Positions 1 through 5,938 of a stretch of DNA of 12,397 nt are shown here, piece by piece. Where the stretch lies: positions 1 to 12,397 of the forward strand of contig CAYQAS010000122.1 of the NCBI GenBank assembly GCA_964415525.1. Direction: 5' to 3'. Every line of letters begins with the position of its first letter. Position 1 is the stretch's first letter. The position numbers and the translations under genes were made by a program. Source of the stretch: CAZPUI01 sp964415525. GTDB lineage: Bacteria > Acidobacteriota > Holophagae > Holophagales > Holophagaceae. Under the pieces are notes generated by a model, which saw only the letters and a program-made list of their open reading frames with translations, ran no database searches and was not told where the DNA came from.

Positions 1-549
1 CCGGTCCAGGCCGAAGGCCTTCTTGTTGCCCGCCCCGGCGCTCACCATGCAGAGGCGGCCGTTGTAGTCGAGGTTCTTGGTCTGGAGTCCGAGACGCGCG
101 AACTTGCCCACGAGGTAGCTCTTCTCGTTGGTGAGCGAGACGCCGGAGAGCACGGCGAAGGCATCCCTGCCATGCTCGCCCTGCACCTGGCGGATGCCCG
201 CCACCACGCGGTCCAGGGCCTCGCTCCAGTCCATGGGCACGAAGCCCTGTTCCGTGCGTTTCATGGCGTGGAGCAGGCGGTCCGGGTGGTTGCCCTGCAG
301 GTAACGCTTCACACCCTTGGGGCAGAGCTTGCCCTGGTTGAAGGGGAAGTCCTCCCAGGGCTCGAAGCCGATGACCTTGTTGTCCTTCACCTTGAGCTGG
401 ATGCCGCACTGCTGGCCGCAGAAACAGCAATGGGTCTTCACGAGGCGGTCGGGTTCGGGATCGGCGGTCCAACCCCCCGGCGGGGCGAGGTTGAGGTGCG
501 GGCCGAACTGCTGGCGCAACGCTTCTGGGGTCTGGGGCAGGGTGGCCAT
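1..549 (-). CDS. Molybdopterin oxidoreductase, nitrate reductase (NasA/NarB)-like catalytic subunit, partial (N-terminal 183 residues)
   Basis: I translated the minus strand from ATG at 549-547; the frame stays open to base 1, so the C-terminus is outside the window. Residues 41-48 form CxxCxxxC (C41, C44, C48) and C76 follows in LCPKG. This is the N-terminal 4Fe-4S motif of the DMSO reductase superfamily, with the usual Lys/Gly after the fourth Cys. Residues 145-183 (SGVSLTNEKSY, then NLDYNGRLCM) resemble the assimilatory nitrate reductase/formate dehydrogenase branch, where RLCM-type motifs lie near the molybdopterin site. No Tat signal is visible, so a cytoplasmic location is likely. GGAG at 556-559 is six bases before the ATG, and the upstream cytochrome gene stops two bases away, so the two are surely cotranscribed. 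The protein probably reduces nitrate or a similar oxyanion; the exact substrate cannot be told from this fragment. Confidence 0.85.
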   Translation of the reverse strand, partial: MATLPQTPEALRQQFGPHLNLAPPGGWTADPEPDRLVKTHCCFCGQQCGIQLKVKDNKVIGFEPWEDFPFNQGKLCPKGVKRYLQGNHPDRLLHAMKRTEQGFVPMDWSEALDRVVAGIRQVQGEHGRDAFAVLSGVSLTNEKSYLVGKFARLGLQTKNLDYNGRLCMVSAGAGNKKAFGLDR

Positions 550-551
550 GG

Positions 552-1664
552 TCAGCTCCGCAGCGTGGTGGGATCGGGGATGGATTCGACAGGCAATGGC
601 ACGTCGGCGAAGGGATCGAAGGCCCCGTGGAGCCTCACACTGTGGGCCTTCATCACCACCCGCCGCTTGCAGCGGGGGCAGAGGTCCAGGTGGTGCGTGC
701 CGGTGCCGTGCCGGGCGCCATCCAGGTCGAGCTCCTTCCACAGCCGCTCCAGGTCCTGGCGCTGGTTGGGACGGATGAAAGGCGTGCCGCAGCCGTGGCA
801 GGGCAGGAGGCCCTCCGCGTCCCCTTCGGCCTTGTACAGGGACACGCCCGCCTGGGCCGGCCGCTGCACGATGTGGAAGAGCTTGCCGAAGGGCAGGCTG
901 AGGAGCAGCACGATGACCGTGAGCTCATGGAGGAAGGCGAGGGTGCCGAAGTTGCGCCCCTGGAGCCACTTCACGGAGGCGGTCAGCATCAGGCCCGTGA
1001 CGGAGACGGCCAGAAGGATGAGCAGGGGCCAGAGGTCCAGGCCGAAGCGCTGGGTGCTCGCGTCGCCCTCATCGTGGAAGCGGCGCCAGAAAGCCAGGAT
1101 GACGCCCGCCACCACCATGAAGGCCGCTACGTCCAGGATGTGGAAGGCCAGGAAGGCCACTGGGCCGCCCAAAGGAAACGTGCCGCCGGGGAAGCCGAGG
1201 AGCCAGGCCTGGGAGCGGTCCGCGTCCAGACCGGCCGAGGTGAAGCGCACCCAGCCGAAGACCAGGGGGAAGGTCACGGCGAAGGCCAGCACGCAGCCCC
1301 AGGCGATCAGCGCGTGGGCCATCCACCGCCGGGGGCTGCGCCGACCGATGAAGCGCTGCATGACCATCTGATCCACCAAGGCCGCGCCCATCCGGGGCAG
1401 GCGCCCCCAGTGCCGCGGGTTCAGGAGCCCCTTCACGGTCCAGCGCCAGTACATGGCCGTGGCGGGCCGCTCCAGCCACGCGAAATAGCGATAGGCGATG
1501 CCGAAGCAGGCGAAGAGGGCTGCCAGCAGGTAGCCCAGCAAGGCGGGATCCAGCCAGCGTCCCCCGCGGCTGCCGCCATAGACGAAGGCAACCAGCACGA
1601 GGGTGGTCATCGAGGCTCGCACCAGGGGGCGGAGATCCAATTCCAGGGATTGGGTAAGACGCAT
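552..1664 (-). CDS. NarI/DsrM-like membrane cytochrome b subunit with C-terminal Cys4 (zinc-ribbon-like) tail
   Basis: The protein has 370 residues. Hydrophobic segments lie near residues 17-31, 41-58, 115-138, 166-193, 209-230 and 243-260. Histidines H117 and H175 sit in or at helices. H246 (LAFLHEL) and H264 (PFGKLFHI) are exactly 18 apart, as are the second-pair heme ligands of NarI, and the PFxKLFH motif is typical of NarI/DsrM/HdrE-type diheme subunits. After the membrane part, CHGC (C289, C292) and CPRC (C329, C332) form a CxxC-x36-CxxC pair suited to Zn or Fe. I infer a membrane electron carrier passing quinol electrons to the molybdopterin subunit encoded immediately downstream. The start is well supported: GGAGGT (1668-1673) precedes the ATG by three bases. 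The stop is two bases before the next gene. Heme ligation of the first pair is uncertain because the usual close histidine spacing is not obvious. Confidence 0.75.
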   Translation of the reverse strand: MRLTQSLELDLRPLVRASMTTLVLVAFVYGGSRGGRWLDPALLGYLLAALFACFGIAYRYFAWLERPATAMYWRWTVKGLLNPRHWGRLPRMGAALVDQMVMQRFIGRRSPRRWMAHALIAWGCVLAFAVTFPLVFGWVRFTSAGLDADRSQAWLLGFPGGTFPLGGPVAFLAFHILDVAAFMVVAGVILAFWRRFHDEGDASTQRFGLDLWPLLILLAVSVTGLMLTASVKWLQGRNFGTLAFLHELTVIVLLLSLPFGKLFHIVQRPAQAGVSLYKAEGDAEGLLPCHGCGTPFIRPNQRQDLERLWKELDLDGARHGTGTHHLDLCPRCKRRVVMKAHSVRLHGAFDPFADVPLPVESIPDPTTLRS

Positions 1665-1747
1665 GCGACCTCCGGAGCGGGTGCCGGGAATCCAGAAACA
1701 CAGGACTGAAGAAGGAACGGTGACCGGAAAGGATGGGTGGAAACCAA

Positions 1748-1781
1748 GGGCCGGTCCTTGACGGGAATCAAGAACCGGCCC
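1748..1781 (-). promoter_or_regulatory. FNR/DNR-type box (proximal) inside a 14-bp-arm inverted repeat
   Basis: The core at 1758-1771 reads TTGACGGGAATCAA, against the FNR/ANR consensus TTGAT-N4-ATCAA (one difference). It lies inside arms 1748-1761 and 1768-1781 with one mismatch (C1756/A1773), which becomes a G-U pair in minus-strand RNA. The box centre is 100 bp before the cytochrome ATG. A weak -10-like CATCCT (1730-1735) would place the box at about -41.5, the class II activator position, but that hexamer is poor. Confidence 0.6.
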
Positions 1782-1989
1782 GGAGATTGGACAGCTGTAT
1801 CGATATCGAGCTGGCAGACACCAAACACGAATGACGAGGATGGAAGGGCAGGCAACGCGTGCTTGCAGTTATCCCCTTTATCCCTTGTATCCATGTTGAA
1901 TTGTCTTTAAAAAACAACAAACAGGGATGAGTGAGATGAAATAGATAAAAGAAAACGCCTCTCTTCTGGGGAAAATCTCCGGGTAGAGT

Positions 1990-2019
1990 CTTATATGTGC
2001 GCTGGTTTGAGAAGGTCAA
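1990..2019 (-). promoter_or_regulatory. Sigma70-like promoter for the redox operon
   Basis: On the minus strand TTGACC (2014-2019) and TATAAG (1990-1995) are separated by 18 bp. The predicted start is near 1983, giving a leader of about 320 nt before the cytochrome ATG. The distal FNR-type box is centred about 60 bp upstream of that start, close to the -61.5 class I position. Assignment rests on hexamer match and geometry only. Confidence 0.4.
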
Positions 2020-2033
2020 AATGCCAAGGTGCG

Positions 2034-2054
2034 TCCTTGCCGCGAATCAAGAAC
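2034..2054 (-). promoter_or_regulatory. FNR/DNR-type box (distal)
   Basis: The core at 2037-2050 reads TTGCCGCGAATCAA. The 21 bases at 2034-2054 are identical to 1755-1775 at 19 positions, which makes chance resemblance unlikely. One half-site (ATCAA) is perfect; the other (TTGCC) is degenerate. It lies between the stop of the NTF2-like gene and the predicted promoter at 1990-2019. Confidence 0.55.
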
Positions 2055-2080
2055 TAAGACTGATTACGCGATAGATCGCG

Positions 2081-2566
2081 TCAGTGTTTGGCGGTTTCTT
2101 TGAGATGCGCCTCGATGCGCGTCTTGAAGTCCTTCAGCAGCGGGTTGGGAATGGGCACGCCCAGGTTGTACTGGAGCAGTTTCCAGGTGCCCTTCCGCTT
2201 TACCAGCAGACCGCTGCCGCGACAGGGGCCCATGTGGTCGCTGGCGAGATCCTCGTCGAACCAGGCGATGGTGCCGTTTGCCGCAAAGGCGATGGCGCGG
2301 CGCACGGGCTTGAAAGTCCAGCCCTTGCCCTTCGAGAAGTAGGGCAGCGCAAAGGCCTCGAAGGCCCGCTTGTCCCAACGTTCCGTGGCGTCCGAGCCGA
2401 GGAAGACCGACTCCGGCGCCATGTGGCCGAAATAGCGCGGTCCATCCGCCATGGAGGCCGCTTGGTGCCAGTCGTCGAGGACGGCCGCCACCGCGGCCTC
2501 CGGTGCGGCGGGTGGTGCGGCGAAGCACGCGGCGAGGGCCAGGGGGAGCAGGGGCGCGAAGGGCAT
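2081..2566 (-). CDS. Exported NTF2-like (SnoaL/DUF4440-type) small protein
   Basis: The protein has 161 residues. A hydrophobic start (residues 4-16) ends in LAAC (11-14), a good lipobox, although the n-region lacks Lys/Arg; it may be a lipoprotein or a cleaved periplasmic protein. The mature part carries features common in NTF2-like proteins: a helix DWHQAA near the start, YFGHMAPESVFLGSDATERW, FEAFALPYF, then a strand pair ending GSGLLVKRKGTWKLLQYNLGVPIPN. This fold forms a cone with a pocket and serves many roles, so no reaction can be named. AGGAGT (2571-2576) lies four bases before the ATG, fixing the start. The gene is divergent from ppx with about 80 bp between starts. Its stop overlaps a 7-bp inverted repeat (2066-2081), and it lies directly upstream of the redox-operon control region, so readthrough is possible. 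Confidence 0.8.
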   Translation of the reverse strand: MPFAPLLPLALAACFAAPPAAPEAAVAAVLDDWHQAASMADGPRYFGHMAPESVFLGSDATERWDKRAFEAFALPYFSKGKGWTFKPVRRAIAFAANGTIAWFDEDLASDHMGPCRGSGLLVKRKGTWKLLQYNLGVPIPNPLLKDFKTRIEAHLKETAKH

Positions 2567-2646
2567 GGTGACTCCTGAAGGGGCGGGGATTACTCAGGTG
2601 ATACCGGGTGTTCACGCAGAAGTCACCCCAAGCCGTTAATTTCCCC

Positions 2647-4245
2647 ATGGACCCCTCCCAGGACGACTCGATACCGATGCTCCCGCAGACCCTTCCACGA
2701 CCGGATGCCGCCACCCGCAAGGCCTTTCCCCTGCGCCTTGGGGGCATCGATGTCGGCTCCAATGCCATCCGCCTCCTCGTGGCGGAATTCCGCGGTCCCG
2801 GCCAGTACCGCGTGCTCGAGGCGCAGCGGATGCCCATCCGCCTGGGGCACGATGTCTTTCTGAGCGGTCGGCTCACGGAATCCGCCATGGACGCGGCTTG
2901 CCGGGCGTTGAAGGCCTTTCGCGAGGTGATGGAGGTCCAGGGGGCGACCCTGCATCGTGCCGTGGCCACCAGTGCCGTGCGGGAATCCCGCAACGGCGAT
3001 GCCTTCGTGGCGCGGGTCCGGGCGGAGGCCGGCCTCGAGCTGGATGTCATCCACGGCGGCGAGGAGGCCCGGTTGGTCCATACCGCCATCCGCAGCCGCA
3101 TTCCCATGGGCCGCAACCGCTGGGTTTCCGCGGACCTCGGCGGCGGCAGTGTGGAGGTCTCCCTGGTGGATGCCGACGGCATCCTCTGGAGCGAGTCCCA
3201 TGCCATGGGTTCGGTGCGTCTGCTGGAGGAGCTTCAGGATGCCGGTCACGAGCCGGGCCGCTTCCGGCGCCTGCTGGCGGAATACCTTGGCGCCCTTCGC
3301 CTGCCCTTGATTACCGAGCGATTCCGGCCTGCCGGCTTCATCGCCACGGGCGGCAACATCGAGACTTTGGCCAAGTTGGCGGGCGTCGCGACGGACGCCG
3401 CCGGCGTGGCCACCCTCGGCCTCGGCGTGCTGCGCACGCTCATCGATACGCTCACGCGGCTGCCCTACCACCAACGCGTGGATCAGCTGGGGCTGCGGGA
3501 GGACCGGGCGGACGTCATCCTTCCTGCGGCCATGGTCTACGAGAAGCTCGCCACCCTGGCGGGGGTGGAGGAGTTGCTGGTGCCCTTCGTGGGGGTACGG
3601 GATGGGCTGGTGCTGGACCTCTTCGAGCAGCGGGTAAGCCCGGAGGAACGGGACCGGCGGCGGGAAAACCAAGTGGTCTCTGCCTGCCTCACCCTTCTGC
3701 GCCGCTACCTCGGGGACGAGGCCCACGCCAATCAGGTGATGGAGCTGTCCCTCAGCCTCTTCGATCAGCTCAAGGGCATCCACGAGATGGGCGAGTCGGA
3801 GCGGCGCATCCTGACTGCGGCGGCCCTTCTGCACGACATCGGCGGATTCATCAGCGACAAGCGGCACCACAAGCACAGCCAATACCTCATCCAAAACGCC
3901 GAGATCCCTGGTCTTGAGCGGCAGGAGCAGCTGGTGGCCTCGCTGGTGGCTCGGTATCACCGCAAGAGCGAACCCTCCCTGCGACACCCGGAGTTTGCGG
4001 TGCTTCCGCCCCTGGAGCAGACGCGGGTGACCCGACTGGCGGGTCTCCTGCGGGTGGCGGACGCGCTGGATCGCGAACACCTGCAGCGGGTGCGCACCAT
4101 CCGGACGCGCCAGAAGGGCCGGACCCTGACGTTGGAACTCGATGCCGGCGGGGACCTGACTCTGGAGCGCTGGGCCGTGGCCCAGAAGGCACAACTGCTG
4201 CTCAGGACCTTCAACCTCGCGCTCGCCCTGAAAGAGGCCCGCTGA
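2647..4245 (+). CDS. ppx: Exopolyphosphatase, Ppx/GppA family with HD domain
   Basis: From ATG 2647 the protein has 532 residues, close to long Ppx/GppA enzymes. The ASKHA phosphatase half shows GGIDVGSNAIRLL (about 32-44), TSAVRES (108-114), HGGEEARL (136-143), ADLGGGSVEV (162-171) and ATGGN (233-237), the phosphate-binding and hinge motifs. The C-terminal half carries an HD-type metal site: LLHDIGGFISDKRHHKHS with H396-D397 and H407-H408. The family removes terminal phosphates from polyphosphate, and some members also hydrolyse pppGpp. A CHAD gene downstream favours polyphosphate. The start is uncertain: GTG 2608 has AGGTG seven bases upstream and would add 13 residues, while ATG 2647 has no clear ribosome binding site and ATG 2677 is also possible. 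The first motif begins well inside any of these. Confidence 0.9.
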   Translation: MDPSQDDSIPMLPQTLPRPDAATRKAFPLRLGGIDVGSNAIRLLVAEFRGPGQYRVLEAQRMPIRLGHDVFLSGRLTESAMDAACRALKAFREVMEVQGATLHRAVATSAVRESRNGDAFVARVRAEAGLELDVIHGGEEARLVHTAIRSRIPMGRNRWVSADLGGGSVEVSLVDADGILWSESHAMGSVRLLEELQDAGHEPGRFRRLLAEYLGALRLPLITERFRPAGFIATGGNIETLAKLAGVATDAAGVATLGLGVLRTLIDTLTRLPYHQRVDQLGLREDRADVILPAAMVYEKLATLAGVEELLVPFVGVRDGLVLDLFEQRVSPEERDRRRENQVVSACLTLLRRYLGDEAHANQVMELSLSLFDQLKGIHEMGESERRILTAAALLHDIGGFISDKRHHKHSQYLIQNAEIPGLERQEQLVASLVARYHRKSEPSLRHPEFAVLPPLEQTRVTRLAGLLRVADALDREHLQRVRTIRTRQKGRTLTLELDAGGDLTLERWAVAQKAQLLLRTFNLALALKEAR

Positions 4246-4283
4246 CGAGGCATCAACGGCATTCGCTTTGACTGGAGAAGCCC

Positions 4284-4676
4284 ATGACTGACCCCAAAGC
4301 ACCCAAGGACACCGCCATCGAACGACCCAGGAAGCATGTTCACGCTCCCAAGGGCCCGCTGAAGGGGAAGGGGGCCGCCCCGGTGACTCGGCGGAAGGAG
4401 GCCCTGAAGCGACTGGAGGGCGAGCTCGCCGCCCTGGGCTCGGATCTGGACCTGATCCTGGATCAGCTCCGCATTAAGCTTCACGGTCGCCTCGCCACCC
4501 TGCAGGAGCGGGTTGCGGGAAAGGGCGAGGCGCCCGCCGTGCTCACCCTGGCTGCCGCCGAGAAGGCGCTGGCCCACCTATCAGGGCTTAAGGTTCGGCC
4601 CCCCAAGGGGCGCCTGAAGGATCTGCACCGCGTGGCGGATCTGCTGGACGCCCTGCGCAAGGGCCTGCTCCGGTGA
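4284..4676 (+). CDS. Small Lys/Arg-rich helical protein of unknown function between ppx and CHAD genes
   Basis: This 130-residue protein is not recognised. Residues 1-45 carry about fourteen Lys/Arg plus two His, with many Pro and Gly, so they are probably disordered and strongly cationic. Residues 40-95 look like amphipathic helix (EALKRLEGELAALGSDLDLI onwards), and the last 30 residues are again basic and helical. There is no signal peptide or membrane segment. GGAGA (4274-4278) is five bases before the ATG. The gene starts 38 bp after ppx, and its stop overlaps the CHAD start by GTGA, so it is very likely real and made together with its neighbours. A cationic polyphosphate-binding partner is a reasonable inference but is not shown by any motif. 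Confidence 0.75.
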   Translation: MTDPKAPKDTAIERPRKHVHAPKGPLKGKGAAPVTRRKEALKRLEGELAALGSDLDLILDQLRIKLHGRLATLQERVAGKGEAPAVLTLAAAEKALAHLSGLKVRPPKGRLKDLHRVADLLDALRKGLLR

Positions 4677-5551
4677 CGGAGGGACCGACCTGGCGCGGGC
4701 TGGCCCTCTCGATCCTGGGGCGGCAGGCGGAGCGCATCCATCTGCACGTTCCCGGCGTCCTGGAGGACGCGGGGCCCAAGCCGCTTCGGGAAGTCCGGGT
4801 GGCGCTGCGCCGCACGGCGCTGGTGCTGCGGGCCTTCGCACCCGCCTTGGGGCGGAAACCGGCGGAGGAACTGCGGGAACGCCTCCAGGGCATGCGCCGT
4901 TCCCTGGGGCCGCTCCGGGAGTTGGACCTGCTGATTCCGAAGCTGGAGGCCCAGCTCCAGGCGTTGGAAGCGCCTCTTGAGGTCTCGGTCCCGATCCTCT
5001 CTCAGCTCGCGGTGCGGCGGGTGCTCTGTCGGCAGGAGGTCATCGCGCAGTTGCTCAAACCCTCGGTGGTGGCCGACATGGGGGGCCTGGATGCTCCTTC
5101 CAGGTGGCCGTCCAAAGGCAAAGGGGACCGCCTCCTGGAACCGGCCGCTCCGGGCTTGGTGTGGGTCCATGCCCAGCCCCTGCACCGGATCCGGAAGGTG
5201 GCCATCCTGGATCTCAGCGACGAGGAGCGCCACGACATCCGTCTGCAGGTGAAACGGCTGCGGGATCTGCTGCTCTTTCTCTACGGACTGACTCCAGCCG
5301 CCGAGGACGATGCGCTGGTCCTGCTGAAGGAACTCCAGGATCGCTTTGGGCGGTTGGAGGATCTTGGCAATGGCATCCGGATCATCAAGGGCTTGGCGGA
5401 CGGTTTGTCCAAACCCGCGCGCCGGAATCTGAAACAGGTCCTCCTGGCGGAACGCCAAGAGAGGCGAGCCCTGCTTCAGGATCTCGACGCGCTCTGGCGG
5501 GAGCAGCGGCGGTTCTGGTCGCGGTTCAGGACACCGGACGCGACAATTTGA
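4673..5551 (+). CDS. CHAD-domain protein (polyphosphate-binding helical domain)
   Basis: The protein has 292 residues and starts at GTG 4673, overlapping the previous stop by four bases (translational coupling). Two CHAD-type repeats are visible. The first has R39-E-V-R42-V-A-L-R46-R47 followed by LGPLRELDLLI (78-88). The second has H187-D-I-R190 and K194-R-L-R197, followed by LKELQDRFGRLEDL (218-231). In the family each repeat normally has His three residues before the first Arg. Repeat one has Arg39 there, while repeat two keeps H187. CHAD domains bind inorganic polyphosphate through these basic helices and often accompany CYTH domains; no CYTH domain is present here. No signal peptide is seen, so it is probably cytoplasmic or on polyphosphate granules. 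The last 26 bp overlap the convergent YfiR-like gene. Confidence 0.85.
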   Translation: MTEGPTWRGLALSILGRQAERIHLHVPGVLEDAGPKPLREVRVALRRTALVLRAFAPALGRKPAEELRERLQGMRRSLGPLRELDLLIPKLEAQLQALEAPLEVSVPILSQLAVRRVLCRQEVIAQLLKPSVVADMGGLDAPSRWPSKGKGDRLLEPAAPGLVWVHAQPLHRIRKVAILDLSDEERHDIRLQVKRLRDLLLFLYGLTPAAEDDALVLLKELQDRFGRLEDLGNGIRIIKGLADGLSKPARRNLKQVLLAERQERRALLQDLDALWREQRRFWSRFRTPDATI

Positions 5552-5927
5552 GGAGGGCATCGGAAAGGTTGATGCCGCTGGCCTGAGCATTCCGATGGTG
5601 GAGCAGGATGCCGACGGTGCGGCCCTCACGCACCAGGGCAAGGCTGGCGCCTTCTCGCAGCAGCCGTTCTTCCCCGACGATCACGCACTTGCCTTCCTGG
5701 GCGAAGGCCCTGACCTGTTCAGGGGTGGCGGCCCAGGCGGCTTGGGACCGGGCATCCAGGGAGACGCCTTCCTTCTTCAGAGCGAAAGCCATGTCCGCAT
5801 CGCGGCAGGCGAGCCGACCTGGGGTTCCGGCCTGGGTGCAGATCATCTTGAGGATGGGAGCCAGTTCCGCGACGGTGGGCGGGGCAGGGGACGCAACACA
5901 GACCAGGGCGGCGAGGGGTGTCAGCAC
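5526..5927 (-). CDS. Small exported YfiR/DUF4154-like protein, GTG start
   Basis: The frame is open to 6077, but the best start is GTG at 5927-5925: GGAGG (5934-5938) lies six bases upstream, and the protein then begins with a short hydrophobic signal (MLTPLAALVCVASPA). Upstream ATGs at 6023 and 6077 lack ribosome binding sites, and the first lies in AT-rich sequence. The resulting 133-residue protein ends ILLHHRNAQASGINLSDALLKLSRPV, preceded by GASLALVREGRTVG. This resembles the C-terminus of YfiR/DUF4154 proteins (GAxI...V.EG...I....A..AG..IS..LLKLAR). YfiR itself is a periplasmic repressor of a diguanylate cyclase, and no such cyclase is in the window. At 133 residues it is short for the family and may lack part of the N-terminal half. 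The assignment is tentative. Its 3' end overlaps the CHAD gene tail to tail. Confidence 0.55.
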   Translation of the reverse strand: MLTPLAALVCVASPAPPTVAELAPILKMICTQAGTPGRLACRDADMAFALKKEGVSLDARSQAAWAATPEQVRAFAQEGKCVIVGEERLLREGASLALVREGRTVGILLHHRNAQASGINLSDALLKLSRPVS

Positions 5928-5933
5928 CGGGAA

Positions 5934-5938
5934 CCTCC
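5934..5938 (-). promoter_or_regulatory. Ribosome binding site deciding the GTG start of the YfiR-like gene
   Basis: GGAGG on the minus strand, six bases before GTG 5927. It is the only strong Shine-Dalgarno match in front of any possible start of this frame. Confidence 0.65.

Larger units (their letters stand above)
1665..2080. other. Intergenic regulatory region upstream of the redox operon
   Basis: These 416 bp hold no convincing gene. The middle (about 1870-2010) is clearly AT-richer than its surroundings. The region contains two FNR-type palindromes, one sigma70-like minus-strand promoter and a long inverted repeat, listed separately. Short open frames on the minus strand (1607-1894 and 1768-2019) have no ribosome binding site or coding character and overlap these signals. 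Confidence 0.7.

Noticed and set aside
172..1709. Long plus-strand open frames (172-1371 and 627-1709)
   Set aside because: They are antisense to the cytochrome and molybdoenzyme genes, which have clear motifs and ribosome binding sites. Their translations are low-complexity, typical of GC-rich shadow frames.
1607..2019. Small minus-strand frames (1607-1894 and 1768-2019)
   Set aside because: They have no Shine-Dalgarno, overlap the FNR-type boxes and promoter, and do not look like proteins; the first also runs into the cytochrome gene.
2066..2081. Perfect 7-bp inverted repeat with 2-bp spacer at the NTF2-like stop codon, considered as a terminator
   Set aside because: The loop would be too tight and no T-run follows on either strand. 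It may be a protein site, but evidence is lacking.
2064..4302. Long minus-strand frames antisense to ppx (2064-3206 and 2623-4302)
   Set aside because: Ppx motifs on the plus strand are unambiguous. The antisense translations show no domain and no ribosome binding site.
4481..5641. Minus-strand frame of 386 residues across the small protein and CHAD genes
   Set aside because: It is a shadow of the CHAD gene with Arg/Pro/Gln-rich junk sequence and would overlap two supported genes.
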